A stretch of DNA of 62,541 nucleotides. It comes from Thiotrichaceae bacterium (lineage in GTDB: Bacteria > Pseudomonadota > Gammaproteobacteria > Eutrophobiales > Eutrophobiaceae). The stretch spans positions 1 to 62,541 of the forward strand of contig DUBV01000087.1 of assembly GCA_012960105.1 (NCBI GenBank), in the 5' to 3' direction. The notes under the pieces were generated by a model, which was not told the DNA's origin, searched no databases, and was given only the letters and a program-made list of their open reading frames with translations. A program made the position numbers and the translations under genes. Positions 43,920 through 54,173 of the stretch are shown piece after piece. Position 1 is the first letter of the stretch. Every line of letters starts with the position of its first letter.

Positions 43920-45371
43920 TTAAAAAACCGGCGAATTAATCTGTAATTTATCCAACTCTAATGGTTTATCTAGTTTCTCCAGTATTTCTTCTTGCTGGTA
44001 GAGACGTAACATATCGTAATAGCGTCGAATTCTTTTTACGAATACTATTGGCTCATTTCCTCTGGCATATCCGTACTTACTTTTTTTATACCATTTCTTT
44101 TTTCTGAGTTTAGGTAAATGTTTTTCAACATCTAGCCAATTGTTTGGATCGTCACCTAAAGATTCAGTAATGATGCGTGCATCTTCTACATGACCTAAAC
44201 CAATATTGTAAGCCGCTAAGGTCATCCACGAACGGTCTGGCTCTTGAATACTTTTTGGAAGGGACTCTTTCAATATTCTCAGGTATTTTGCTCCACCTTT
44301 AATACTTTGCTCTGGATCTAGGCTGTCTTTTACGCCAACACGTTTGGCGGTATCCTTGGTTAACATCATTAAGCCACGCACGCCGGTGTACGAACGTGCT
44401 TTTTCATCCCAATGTGATTCTTGATAACTGATTGCCGCAAGTAGTCGTTCGTCAAATTTATTCTTGATGCCAGCTTTTATAAATAAATGGCTGTATTTTG
44501 GTAGCTTTGATTTTATGCGACGAAAGAAATAAAGAATGTCGACATAATCAAATACATTTAAATGATGAAAGTAGTCGTCATATATTTTTTCAAGTTGACC
44601 ACTTTGTTTATAACTATTTATAAATGCATTAATAGAATTCGAAATTGATGGGTCATCTTCATTGTTATAAGTTAACCAATGCGATGAATATTTTTTTGAT
44701 AATTTAAAAGCAATTTTTATATCAGGGTATAGATAACGATAGTAAGTATAGATGTCGGCATTAATTACACTGAATTTGAAATTCTTCATGCTGACTTGTT
44801 CCAATACTTGTCGAGTATTACCGTTTGGTAATTCTAGCCAGAATAGAGAAGGGTAGTCTGATTTGAGATTGGATAAAACCAATGATGGCTTACTACCTTC
44901 GGCAACGATAATCGTGCTCGGTGTCACTTCTTCAATAGATTTAGGTAATTTTTTATCACGATGACCTATGACATACCATTCGTTTTCGTTATAGGCGATA
45001 CCATTTATGATTTCATCATCAGGATATGGTGGAGAATTACCACCAATACCTACATGAACCTTGCCTTGTTTTAAAAATGTTGCAATTTCACTGATGGTGT
45101 TGGCTCTTATTATTTCGAGTTCAGCACCTATTGATGCAGCATAGGCCGAGATGATTTCATGGTCATAGCCACGAATCAGTGATTCATCAGGGAAATAGAG
45201 AGGTGGCGTTGCTATCAGCGCAACGCGTAAGCTTTTGCGAACCTTAATACGCTCAAGTTCTGTCAGGCCATCCGAGCAGCCACTTAAGCTTGTTATCAGG
45301 CTTAAAATTAACAGTACTGGTAAGCCTAATCTTAATATATAGCCTATAGGTGTCATTATGTTAATACCCAT
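43920..45371 (-). CDS. mltF: Membrane-bound lytic murein transglycosylase F
   Basis: The 483-residue protein has a lipoprotein-type signal (SLSGC). Next is a solute-binding-like domain (about 45-270; LRVALIATPPLYFPDESLIRGYDHEI), which in MltF is regulatory. A lysozyme-like SLT domain follows (about 295-460) with catalytic Glu318 (ISYQESHWDE), GLMMLTKDTAKRVGV and AAYNIGLGHV. It cleaves peptidoglycan, forming anhydro ends. The start could also be an internal ATG five codons later. Confidence 0.92.
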   Translation of the reverse strand: MGINIMTPIGYILRLGLPVLLILSLITSLSGCSDGLTELERIKVRKSLRVALIATPPLYFPDESLIRGYDHEIISAYAASIGAELEIIRANTISEIATFLKQGKVHVGIGGNSPPYPDDEIINGIAYNENEWYVIGHRDKKLPKSIEEVTPSTIIVAEGSKPSLVLSNLKSDYPSLFWLELPNGNTRQVLEQVSMKNFKFSVINADIYTYYRYLYPDIKIAFKLSKKYSSHWLTYNNEDDPSISNSINAFINSYKQSGQLEKIYDDYFHHLNVFDYVDILYFFRRIKSKLPKYSHLFIKAGIKNKFDERLLAAISYQESHWDEKARSYTGVRGLMMLTKDTAKRVGVKDSLDPEQSIKGGAKYLRILKESLPKSIQEPDRSWMTLAAYNIGLGHVEDARIITESLGDDPNNWLDVEKHLPKLRKKKWYKKSKYGYARGNEPIVFVKRIRRYYDMLRLYQQEEILEKLDKPLELDKLQINSPVF

Positions 45372-45630
45372 GACACTCGGAAATACCTATTCATAGCATA
45401 TCCGTTTTCATCCATGGTAGCGTCGCCTAATGCGCCTACGGTTGGTGCCCTCTTTGCAGGGAATGACCATGCGTATCGTCGCGTCTTGCCCTGAATAAAA
45501 CCGGACACACTCTAAACACGCATTTTCAAGTATCATGGATATAATAAATTTTGTGTATCCGTCCATATTCACATTCTAAAGCAGACTGGTATATGATGGG
45601 CAATATAATTTATATATAAAAATAATTAAC

Positions 45631-46317
45631 GTGTTTCGAATAGGTCAGATAATCACATTGCTGTTTCTACAATGCGCTATGAATAGTAGCTTTGCGGAGA
45701 GTTTACCTGTCGAAAATTACGATGAAGTAGTCGCTAATACCTTCTGGAATGATTTATATGGTCTAGGTGGCTGGTCATTGTATTGTGGCTATCGTTTCGA
45801 CCCCGCTGCAGATCTCACAGAAGATCGTTTATTTGTTATTGAGCAAATCTACCCAGCTAGCTGGATGTTGAAACATATGAGTTGTAATAGCCGTCGCCAA
45901 TGTCGGTTAGATAAAAAATCACGATTCACCCGTATGGAAGCAGACATGCACAATTTGTATCCTGCATGGCAAGAAGCAGATGTTTCACGACGTAATACGC
46001 TATTTGGCATGATAAAAGGCGAGGAATGGCGCTATGAGACCTGCGATTTTGAACGTCATCTCGGTGTTACCGAGCCACGGCCAATAGCACGGGGCAATAT
46101 AGCCCGCTCTATTTTCTATATGCACAACGAATATGGCGTCCCGATTGATAAAAAGATGCTGGGACAACTTAAAGCCTGGAATCGTGAAGATCCACCAAGT
46201 AAGCAGGAAAGCTTACGTAATGACATAATCGAGGAATTACAGGGAAATAGAAATATATATATCGATAATCCGACGATGGCGGAGCAGATTTCAAGTAAGT
46301 GGTTAGCTGACGGGTAA
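45631..46317 (+). CDS. Exported endonuclease I-family protein with a Gln at the general-base position
   Basis: The 228-residue product starts with GTG and has a signal peptide (about 1-23). It matches the endonuclease I (EndA/Vvn) family: WSLYCGYRF, MHNLYPAW, SRRNTLFG, ARSIFYMHNEYG, QGNRNIYIDNP. In characterised members the general base is the His of a Glu-His pair (His80 in Vvn); here the pair is Glu71-Gln72 (VIEQIYPASWM). If the alignment is right, normal DNA cleavage may be impaired. The ribosome site is weak. It converges on egtD with one base between. Confidence 0.78.
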   Translation: MFRIGQIITLLFLQCAMNSSFAESLPVENYDEVVANTFWNDLYGLGGWSLYCGYRFDPAADLTEDRLFVIEQIYPASWMLKHMSCNSRRQCRLDKKSRFTRMEADMHNLYPAWQEADVSRRNTLFGMIKGEEWRYETCDFERHLGVTEPRPIARGNIARSIFYMHNEYGVPIDKKMLGQLKAWNREDPPSKQESLRNDIIEELQGNRNIYIDNPTMAEQISSKWLADG

Positions 46318-46318
46318 G

Positions 46319-47314
46319 CTACTTCGAAGCTAATACCAAAGAAAAGTACGAATCCTCATCTTCATAGTGATACGTAATTGAAAAATTTGCTGCGGTTAAC
46401 ATTTCTTCTATACCGGAGTGAGTATATTTCTGGCTAATTTCAGTAACTATGTGCTCACCTTCTTCAAAATGGATGGATTCATTAAGTTTGTTGAGTTGTA
46501 CCTTCTGAGCAGAATTTGAGATCAATCGCATTTCTATTCTTTCTTCATCTGTATTGAATGTGGCCGAGTGGGTAAATTCATCTATATCGAAATTTGCATG
46601 CAGTTCTCGGTTCAATACATGTAATACATTCAGATTAAACTCAGCAGTAATACCTTGCGCATCATTATAGGCGGCATGCAATACATCATTTTCTTTTACG
46701 CGGTCTACACCAATTAGGAAGTGATCTCCCACGCGCATTACTTTGTAGAGTTCTTGTATAAAGGCTGTTGCTTCATGTCGTTCAAAGTTACCAATAGTGC
46801 TGCCAAGAAATACATACAAATGTGAGCCGTTGGCGGCGGGCAGGTTACCCAAACCAGCATTATAATCGCCAAGTAAGGGTTTCAGGTTAAGCCATTGGTA
46901 CTCTTTAGCGAGTTTTTTGGCTGATTCGACCAAAGCTTCTTCGCATACATCGAAAGGGGCATAGCTACAGTTATGTGAGATATTCTGACAAGCATCAAAT
47001 AAACGTCGTGTTTTAACCGAATAACCGCTGCCTAGTTCTAGAATCTGCTCTGGTTTAGTCTTGTTAATAATATCGGTGGCATATTTTTCTAGCAGCGCAT
47101 TTTCTGTTCTAGTTGGGTAATACTCCGGGGTAGAGCAAATTTGGTCAAAGAGTTCGGAGCCGCGTTCATCATAAAAATACTTTGGTGATAAACTTCGGGG
47201 TTGATTTAGCAAGCTTTCGCGTACGTCATCATGCATATTCGGAATCATGCGTGTTGGCATGATAGCGATACAGCCGGATTCTTCGATTTCAGAGAATTTT
47301 GTCGATATTTGCAT
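46319..47314 (-). CDS. egtD: EgtD-family amino-acid N-alpha-methyltransferase (likely histidine)
   Basis: The 331-residue SAM-dependent methyltransferase matches EgtD (LSPKYFYDERGSELFDQICSTPEYYPTRTE, ILELGSGYSVKTRRL, YVFLGSTIGNF). EgtD trimethylates histidine to hercynine, the first step of ergothioneine synthesis. The partner EgtB is not in the window, so the pathway cannot be confirmed, and related enzymes with other amino-acid substrates exist. Start ATG 47314 has GGGAG upstream. Confidence 0.85.
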   Translation of the reverse strand: MQISTKFSEIEESGCIAIMPTRMIPNMHDDVRESLLNQPRSLSPKYFYDERGSELFDQICSTPEYYPTRTENALLEKYATDIINKTKPEQILELGSGYSVKTRRLFDACQNISHNCSYAPFDVCEEALVESAKKLAKEYQWLNLKPLLGDYNAGLGNLPAANGSHLYVFLGSTIGNFERHEATAFIQELYKVMRVGDHFLIGVDRVKENDVLHAAYNDAQGITAEFNLNVLHVLNRELHANFDIDEFTHSATFNTDEERIEMRLISNSAQKVQLNKLNESIHFEEGEHIVTEISQKYTHSGIEEMLTAANFSITYHYEDEDSYFSLVLASK

Positions 47315-47589
47315 AAGGCTCCCTGCGATTTGGAGACATTAAAATAGTAAACGCCATGTTACACGAGTCGCTAATAAGGACACTCAAAATTAATGCATAA
47401 TGGCTACGCATGTTTGCAGAGCTTAGTTACAACATGAATACAAAACCAAAGTAGACGACCTAAGTCGTGTAAACTGTAGCCAAGTCTTAAGGCTAACACG
47501 GTCAGCTTATATTACGATATGAGCCGATACAAAAAACCAGCAGTTTTATATATAGATAAAAGTGGTTCATATTAAATCTCTCTTAAACA

Positions 47590-50250
47590 ATGGATAGCAA
47601 TCTCAGTAAATTGATGTGCGATGGCACGACGGTTCTAGTGCCGACTCAGCGATTGAGTCGCCATATCCGTTACCAATTTGCGACAGATCAAATAGCACAG
47701 GGAAAGCAAGCATGGCAAACGCCAGACTGTTTGCCATGGTCGGCCTGGTGTAAGCGTAGTTTTGAATCTCTGTCATTCCGTACTGAAGAAAATAGATTTT
47801 TGTTAAATAGCTTTCAGCAACAATGGTTATGGCAGGAAATAATTAGTAGTTCAAAGTACAAGAATCAATTATTACAAATTACCGCAACTGCAAAACAAGC
47901 GGCTCAGGCTTATCAGTTAGCCAAGGAATGGGCTGTTCCCATTTTCCCCAAGGATATTTATCTCTCTGAAGATGCTTATGCATTTAAAAATTGGGCTGAT
48001 GCTTTCGAACAACAAAAACAGCAGCATCATTGGCTGGATGATGCCAGCTTGCCTGATTATCTAGTTACGCATATTGATGAATTGAAAAAAACCTTAGATA
48101 AAATAGTTTTTTATGATTTTGATCAACTGACAACTCAGCAAATTAAACTCAAACAAGCTTTGATTGAGGCGGGTATTGAGGTTGAAGAGATAAACGGAGA
48201 AGACAGGAATAAATCGACCAGCGTAAGCGAACAAACAGACAAGCAATCAGAAATAATAGCTGCAGCCTCTTGGGCAAAACAACATTTGGAAAAAGACGAA
48301 AATGCAACGATAGGAATTATTGCACCGAATCTCAGTAGCATCCGTGACAAAGTAGAATATGGTTTTGCCTCAGTATTAACGCCGCAGAAATGGGTGGCCT
48401 CTATTGAAACCATTCATAAACCTTATTCAATCTCTTTAGGTAAACCTTTATCTAGCTATGCCTTAATTCACACGGCAATTAATTTATTGTCTTTAGGCAA
48501 GCGCAAGGTATCTATTAATACACTAAGCGCATTATTACATTCGCCATTTATAAGCGGCGCAACCGAAGAAGCTGCGGCTAGGGCTAAATTTGATGCGACG
48601 TTGAGACGCATAGGCGAACAACAGCTTAGCCTAAAAACACTATATTGGATTTCAGAAACACGCTGTAAGGATTTTGAACAGTGTGAAGGATTTATGCAGT
48701 TATTAAAAACATTTGAAATTTCATTTTTGAGTCATGCTCGAAAACAAAGTTTACGATTATGGGCAATGACATTCTCAGAATGGTTGTCTGGTTTTGGCTG
48801 GCCTGGAGAACGCAGTTTAAATAGTGATGAACATCAAATAATAACTGCATGGCAAACAGCATTAACTCAACTAAGCAGTCTAGATGGATTAAGCAAGCCG
48901 GTAAATTTTAGTGCGGCTTTATTTCAACTGAATAGATTACTTACAGAAACCCGCTTTCAACCGGAAACTACAGAAACACCAATACAGATACTCGGTATGA
49001 CCGGTGCTGCAGGTATGCAGTTTGATGCCTTGTGGGTAATGAATATGCAGGATGATAACTGGCCTGCAATCATGCCGGTGAATGCTTTCATTCCGATAGC
49101 CGTACAGAGAGTGTTTAATATTCCAAATGCTAGTGCAGATGCACAGTTAGCAACAGCTAAGCACATTACGGATAAATTAATAAATTCGGCAAAAGAAGTG
49201 GTGTTCAGCTATGCCAATCAGGAAGGTGATAGAGAGTGTCGCTTAAGTCCACTAATTAAAGTTAATGAAGTAAATATTGTTAGTAATGTATATAACGATT
49301 ATAAAAATACAATACTGGCATCATCAAAACTAGAAACGTTTATTGATATAAATGCACCGGAAATTCCTGCGGGTCAAACGGCGAATGGCGGTAGTTCCTT
49401 ATTCAAAGATCAATCCGGTTGTCCTTTTAAGGCTTTCGCACGACATCGTCTACATGCTGAATCCTTACAGGAAGCCGATATAGGGCTAAGTGCCGCCGAA
49501 CGCGGTAATCTTGTGCATCGCGCTTTGCAATATTTGTGGCAACGATTAAAGACCTTAGAGAATTTAAAGTATCGAACAGAACTAGAGTTAAATAAAATAA
49601 TTCATTCTGTTGTCAGCGAGGCGATTAAATTACAAATATCACAACAACCAGAAACTTTCACGGATCGTTTTACGGAACTAGAACAACAACGTCTAGAACA
49701 ATTATTAAAGCAGTGGTTATTAATAGAACATGATCGTGGTGACTTTAAAGTTATTTCAACAGAAGAATGGAAAACAATATTATTCGAAGATATCGAATTA
49801 CATCTACGCGTCGATCGTGTTGATGAGTTGGCTGATGGTCGCTGCGTTATTCTTGACTATAAGACGGGTGCAGTGACTAAGAATGATTGGGAATCCGATA
49901 ATCCAAATGATCCACAACTACCTTTATATGCAGTAACAAATTCACAACAAGTGGCAGCAATTGCTTTTGCCAGTTTAAAACGAGGTAAGATGGGCTTTGT
50001 TGGTCTGGCCGATGCTGAAGATATTTTACCGCACGTAAAACAAGATGCGGATGTCGCGTGGCAGGAGAAGCTTGATAGCTGGGAACAGATATTAATTAAA
50101 CTAGCGAATGATTTCCGTTCGGGGATAGCAACGGTTGAACCAACTACGAGTGCTTGTCGTTATTGTGATTTGCATTCCTTATGTCGAATACATGAACGAA
50201 AAGAAAATTCAATAGATAGTTTTGGTGAAGAGGAACTTGCTAATGGCTAG
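47590..50250 (+). CDS. AddB-like nuclease subunit (PD-(D/E)XK, Fe-S), probable DNA repair protein
   Basis: The 886-residue protein has a degenerate helicase-like N-terminus (VLVPTQRLSRHIR) and no Walker lysine. A C-terminal RecB-type nuclease follows (about 680-790; VDRVDELADGRCVILDYKTG). Cys611 (GCPFKAFARHRL), Cys856, Cys859 and Cys865 (CRYCDLHSLC) form an iron-sulfur staple as in AddB. It overlaps the helicase gene by eight bases, so both subunits form an AddAB-like end-resection complex. The family is usually annotated as a probable DNA repair protein in proteobacteria. No chi-like sequence can be deduced. Confidence 0.85.
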   Translation: MDSNLSKLMCDGTTVLVPTQRLSRHIRYQFATDQIAQGKQAWQTPDCLPWSAWCKRSFESLSFRTEENRFLLNSFQQQWLWQEIISSSKYKNQLLQITATAKQAAQAYQLAKEWAVPIFPKDIYLSEDAYAFKNWADAFEQQKQQHHWLDDASLPDYLVTHIDELKKTLDKIVFYDFDQLTTQQIKLKQALIEAGIEVEEINGEDRNKSTSVSEQTDKQSEIIAAASWAKQHLEKDENATIGIIAPNLSSIRDKVEYGFASVLTPQKWVASIETIHKPYSISLGKPLSSYALIHTAINLLSLGKRKVSINTLSALLHSPFISGATEEAAARAKFDATLRRIGEQQLSLKTLYWISETRCKDFEQCEGFMQLLKTFEISFLSHARKQSLRLWAMTFSEWLSGFGWPGERSLNSDEHQIITAWQTALTQLSSLDGLSKPVNFSAALFQLNRLLTETRFQPETTETPIQILGMTGAAGMQFDALWVMNMQDDNWPAIMPVNAFIPIAVQRVFNIPNASADAQLATAKHITDKLINSAKEVVFSYANQEGDRECRLSPLIKVNEVNIVSNVYNDYKNTILASSKLETFIDINAPEIPAGQTANGGSSLFKDQSGCPFKAFARHRLHAESLQEADIGLSAAERGNLVHRALQYLWQRLKTLENLKYRTELELNKIIHSVVSEAIKLQISQQPETFTDRFTELEQQRLEQLLKQWLLIEHDRGDFKVISTEEWKTILFEDIELHLRVDRVDELADGRCVILDYKTGAVTKNDWESDNPNDPQLPLYAVTNSQQVAAIAFASLKRGKMGFVGLADAEDILPHVKQDADVAWQEKLDSWEQILIKLANDFRSGIATVEPTTSACRYCDLHSLCRIHERKENSIDSFGEEELANG

Positions 50251-53200
50251 TTCAATCATCGATATTGAAGCAAGAACAAAATCGCTTGCGCCAGATCAAT
50301 CATTTATTATTCAAGCGCCAGCAGGTTCAGGTAAAACCGGTTTATTAATTCAACGTTATCTAAGATTATTATCTTTAGTTGATGCACCGGAAGAGATTAT
50401 TGCTGTTACCTTTACGCGCAAAGCTGCGGCAGAAATGCAAAGTCGAATTCTCGATGCTTTGAATATGGTCTTGAATAAGAAAACACCAGAATCCGAACAT
50501 GAAAAAGTAACTTATGATTTAGCGAAACAGGCATTAGAACGTGATCAGAAAAAAGGCTGGCAGATAATAGAAAACCCTGCGCGTTTACGATTACAAACAA
50601 TAGACTCACTTTGCGCATCTTTAACAAGGCAAATGCCGATGTTGGCTAGACTCGGTACGCAACCGGAAACACTGGAAAACGCCGACCCCTTATATCAACA
50701 AGCGGCTATTAATACCTTGGCAGAATTGGAAAGCGGCGAAGGTTGGTCAGATGCCATTGCTAATCTTGTTGTACATTTGGACAATGATTTACCACGCATT
50801 AAAAATCTAATCGTTGATATGTTAAGAAAACGCGATCAATGGTTGAGTCATGTAATACAAGAACATGAGCGTGAAGAAATGGAGCAAGCGCTGGTTAGAT
50901 TAATTGAAGATCAATTAACTATTGTAAATAATGTATTTCCGAAAGAATTTGAATCAGAGTTAATAGACATTATTCAGTTTGCAGCAAATAATTTACGTGA
51001 GTCCGATCCGGATAATCCAGTAGTAAATTGTTTGTCTTTATCTTCTCTACCCGGTAGTGATGCGACTAGCCTTAATCTATGGTGTGGAATTAGTGAGTTG
51101 CTATTAACCAAAACAGGAACTTGGCGTAAGCGCGTTAATGTTAAGAATGGTTTTCCAGCAGCGAAAGACAGTAAGAACAAAGAAGACAATCTAAATATTA
51201 AGAAAAAGCAGGTGCAGGCGCTGTTAGCAGACTTGCAAAATATTGATGGTCTACAACAAATTTTGGCAAAGGTGATCGCTTTGCCACCGGCGAAGTATAG
51301 CGATTCCGAATGGTTGATTGTGAATGCACTATGTGAATTATTGATGATCGCTGCGGGGCAGTTACGTTTAATATTCGCTGAAAGAAATCAAATGGATTTT
51401 ATCGGTATTGCCGAATCAGCTGTTGAAGCATTAGGCACAGATGAAGCGCCAACCGAGTTGGCTTTAAATATGGATTATCATATTAAACATCTACTGGTTG
51501 ATGAGTATCAGGATATTTCAGTTAGCCAATATAGATTGTTACAACGCTTAACTAGCGAATGGTCGATGGATGATGGACGTAGTTTGTTTCTGGTGGGTGA
51601 TCCGATGCAATCCATCTATCGTTTTCGCCAAGCGGAAGTTGCCATCTTTATAAAAACTTTTCATGATGAATCATTGGGTAATATTCCGCTTCAAGCATTA
51701 CGGCTCAAGGTTAACTTCAGGTCACAACAAAATATTGTCGAGTGGGTAAATAATAGTTTCAAATCTATCTTTCCGAGACAGGATGATTTAATTACCAGTG
51801 CAGTTTCTTATAGTTCAGCGGTGGCTTTCGATTCAACAGTTACAAATGAAAATGTAAAAGTCTATCCGCAATACACTAGCGCTCATAAAAAAGAATCGAA
51901 AAATATTGTCGAAATAGTTAATGAAATAAAACAGCAAAGCCCTGAAGACAATATTGCTGTTTTGGTTCGTAGTCGTTCACATCTTGCTGAAGTCATTCCG
52001 GCATTAAGAAAAGCCGCAATAGGATTCAAAGCCATAGATATCGAAGGACTAGGCACACAAGCATCAATTCAGGATTTACTTGCTTTAACTCGCGCATTTT
52101 TATATCCGGCTGATAGGGTTGCATGGTTAGCCTGTTTGCGTGCGCCGTGGTGTGGAATGAGTCTGGAGTCGTTATATCTTCTTTGTAATCAAAATAAAGA
52201 TAAAACAGTATGGGAATGCATTTGTAATAATGAGTTAGTTAAAAATTTGCAAGAAGATGAATTGATGCGACTTAATCATTTTAAAGAAAAGTATGAAAAT
52301 AGTCTGTTACAAAAACAACGTTTATCAACACGCGATACCATAGAAGCACTCTGGATACAATTAGGTGGTCCGGCTACATTATCCAATGCCACTGATCTGG
52401 AAAACTGTGCTACCTATTTATCCTTGCTAGAAAGTTTAGAGCAGGGTGGCACCATAGAAGATTTAAAAGAATTACTCGATGATGTCAGTCATCTATACGC
52501 GACGCCTGATTTAAAAGCAGACAGTCAGTTACAAATTATGACTATACATAAAGCCAAGGGGCTTGAGTTTGATCATGTTATCTTGCCGGGACTAGGTCGT
52601 TCTCCGCGTTCGAACCAAGGTGATTTATTAGTCTGGTTATTACGTCAACGTGAACACCAACAGGAAGATTTGGTATTGGCTCCCATACGCGAGGCAGGGA
52701 ATTTTCAGGCGCCGATTTATGATTACATAAATAATACCGATAAATCCAAGCAAAGCTTTGAAGATGCACGTTTATTATATGTTGCAACAACACGTACCAG
52801 GAAAACTCTACATCTACTTGGACATGTCAGCCTTAAAGAAAAGAAAGATGATATTACCTGTGCGCCACAAAGCCGTTCTTTATTAGGCCATTTATGGACT
52901 ACGGTTAGCTATGATTACGAACAAAATATGCCTGCAAGTGTAGAGCAGGACGGAGAAGAACCCTCTCTAGTTATTAATCAAAATACAAAACGTTTAATAA
53001 AAGAATGGAAGCTACCAGAAGTGCCAAGAGCAACACAATGGCAACAACCACCGGAAGATGAGTCTGGAGAAGAGCGTGAAATGATCGAATTCGAATGGGT
53101 AGGCGAAACAACCAAACATATTGGATCAGTTGTACATAATGCAATTCAATGTATGACTGAAGAAGGAACAACTAAGTGGACGAGTGCATATATCGATGCG

Positions 53201-53632
53201 GAACGACAAAGTTTCGATACCGCACTAAAACAACTCGGCGTACCCGATAACGAAAGAACCGATGCCGTAAGTCGCGTAGTCCATGCATTAGTCAATATGC
53301 TAGAAGATGAACGCGGACAGTGGATACTTTCGGACGAACATATACAACAACAAAACGAATACTCAATCAGCGGCATAGTGGATAACAAATTAACCAATGC
53401 TATTCTGGATAGGACCTTCATAGATGATAATGGAACACGCTGGATTATAGATTACAAAACCAGTCGTCACGAAGGCCCAAACCTAGATGGATTTTTAAAT
53501 CATGAGCAAGAACGTTACAAAGAACAACTGGAAAAATACTCAACCTTAATGAAACAACTAGGTGAAGAGAATATAAAGCTAGGATTGTACTTCCCGTTAT
53601 TACAAGGCTGGCGTGAATGGGAAAGTATATAG
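50243..53632 (+). CDS. AddA-like helicase-nuclease (UvrD/RecB superfamily)
   Basis: I start at ATG 50243, inside the previous gene's end, with GAGG upstream. The 1129-residue protein has UvrD-type helicase motifs in order: Walker A (APAGSGKTGL, Lys31), TFTRKAAAEM, LVDEYQDIS, LVGDPMQSIYRFRQAE, VNFRSQ, TIHKAKGLEFDHV and YVATTRTRKTLHL. A RecB-type nuclease follows near the C-terminus (WIIDYKTSRHEG). Together with the AddB-like subunit it would unwind and resect double-strand breaks. The nuclease lysine (DYKT) is present. Confidence 0.88.
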   Translation: MASSIIDIEARTKSLAPDQSFIIQAPAGSGKTGLLIQRYLRLLSLVDAPEEIIAVTFTRKAAAEMQSRILDALNMVLNKKTPESEHEKVTYDLAKQALERDQKKGWQIIENPARLRLQTIDSLCASLTRQMPMLARLGTQPETLENADPLYQQAAINTLAELESGEGWSDAIANLVVHLDNDLPRIKNLIVDMLRKRDQWLSHVIQEHEREEMEQALVRLIEDQLTIVNNVFPKEFESELIDIIQFAANNLRESDPDNPVVNCLSLSSLPGSDATSLNLWCGISELLLTKTGTWRKRVNVKNGFPAAKDSKNKEDNLNIKKKQVQALLADLQNIDGLQQILAKVIALPPAKYSDSEWLIVNALCELLMIAAGQLRLIFAERNQMDFIGIAESAVEALGTDEAPTELALNMDYHIKHLLVDEYQDISVSQYRLLQRLTSEWSMDDGRSLFLVGDPMQSIYRFRQAEVAIFIKTFHDESLGNIPLQALRLKVNFRSQQNIVEWVNNSFKSIFPRQDDLITSAVSYSSAVAFDSTVTNENVKVYPQYTSAHKKESKNIVEIVNEIKQQSPEDNIAVLVRSRSHLAEVIPALRKAAIGFKAIDIEGLGTQASIQDLLALTRAFLYPADRVAWLACLRAPWCGMSLESLYLLCNQNKDKTVWECICNNELVKNLQEDELMRLNHFKEKYENSLLQKQRLSTRDTIEALWIQLGGPATLSNATDLENCATYLSLLESLEQGGTIEDLKELLDDVSHLYATPDLKADSQLQIMTIHKAKGLEFDHVILPGLGRSPRSNQGDLLVWLLRQREHQQEDLVLAPIREAGNFQAPIYDYINNTDKSKQSFEDARLLYVATTRTRKTLHLLGHVSLKEKKDDITCAPQSRSLLGHLWTTVSYDYEQNMPASVEQDGEEPSLVINQNTKRLIKEWKLPEVPRATQWQQPPEDESGEEREMIEFEWVGETTKHIGSVVHNAIQCMTEEGTTKWTSAYIDAERQSFDTALKQLGVPDNERTDAVSRVVHALVNMLEDERGQWILSDEHIQQQNEYSISGIVDNKLTNAILDRTFIDDNGTRWIIDYKTSRHEGPNLDGFLNHEQERYKEQLEKYSTLMKQLGEENIKLGLYFPLLQGWREWESI

Positions 53633-53697
53633 ATTCACATGATCAAGTGGGCATTCAGTTTACCGATGATTTTTTTGTTTAACTAAAGAAATAATTT

Positions 53698-54084
53698 ATG
53701 ACATCAGAAATCACAGCTGGTTTATTTGGATTAATCGGGGTGCTTGTTGGTGGCTTGATTTCATGGTGGTTGCAGAAGGATCGAGCATCTACTGATTTAC
53801 GGATTGCTTTGGAATCAGTTAAAACTGAACACATGGCGGAGAAGACAGCGCAATATTTCTTGAACCACAAAGGTTATACCGATCGTTCGTGTAAATTATT
53901 GAGTAAACGACTTGGTGGCTTTGAGGATAATTAATTAATAAAAATACCAGTCCGCGCTGGTGCTGTTCGTTATTTACGTGGTGACGGGATCGAATGGTGG
54001 CGATTGCTATAGAGAACGGATGAAGCTATTGCTAATGCAAAGGAAAAGAATGAATCGCTCGGGCCGGGGGATGAAGATCTCTAG
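53698..54084 (+). pseudogene. Small membrane-protein gene with two in-frame stops
   Basis: ATG 53698 starts a protein with a membrane helix (about 6-24) and a polar remainder (LQKDRASTDLRIALESVKTEHMAEKTAQYFL). The frame stops at TAA 53932-53934 but stays protein-like beyond it (VRAGAVRYLRGDGIEWWRLL). It meets TAG at 54010-54012 and ends at TAG 54082-54084 (EKNESLGPGDEDL). Two nonsense changes in one frame imply decay rather than recoding. Family not recognised. Confidence 0.65.
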
Positions 54085-54173
54085 ATAAAATGGAGAGAAT
54101 TTATTTCTCCTGATTTATAATATATTCAGTATTTCCCGCTATTATTAATTATGTAGGTACTATTAATAATAGA

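Noticed and set aside
14716-54084. Programmed stop-codon readthrough
   Set aside because: The in-frame stops in 14716-15141, 25112-25830 and 53698-54084 have different contexts and stop types, and no recoding element was seen. Gene decay is the simpler explanation.
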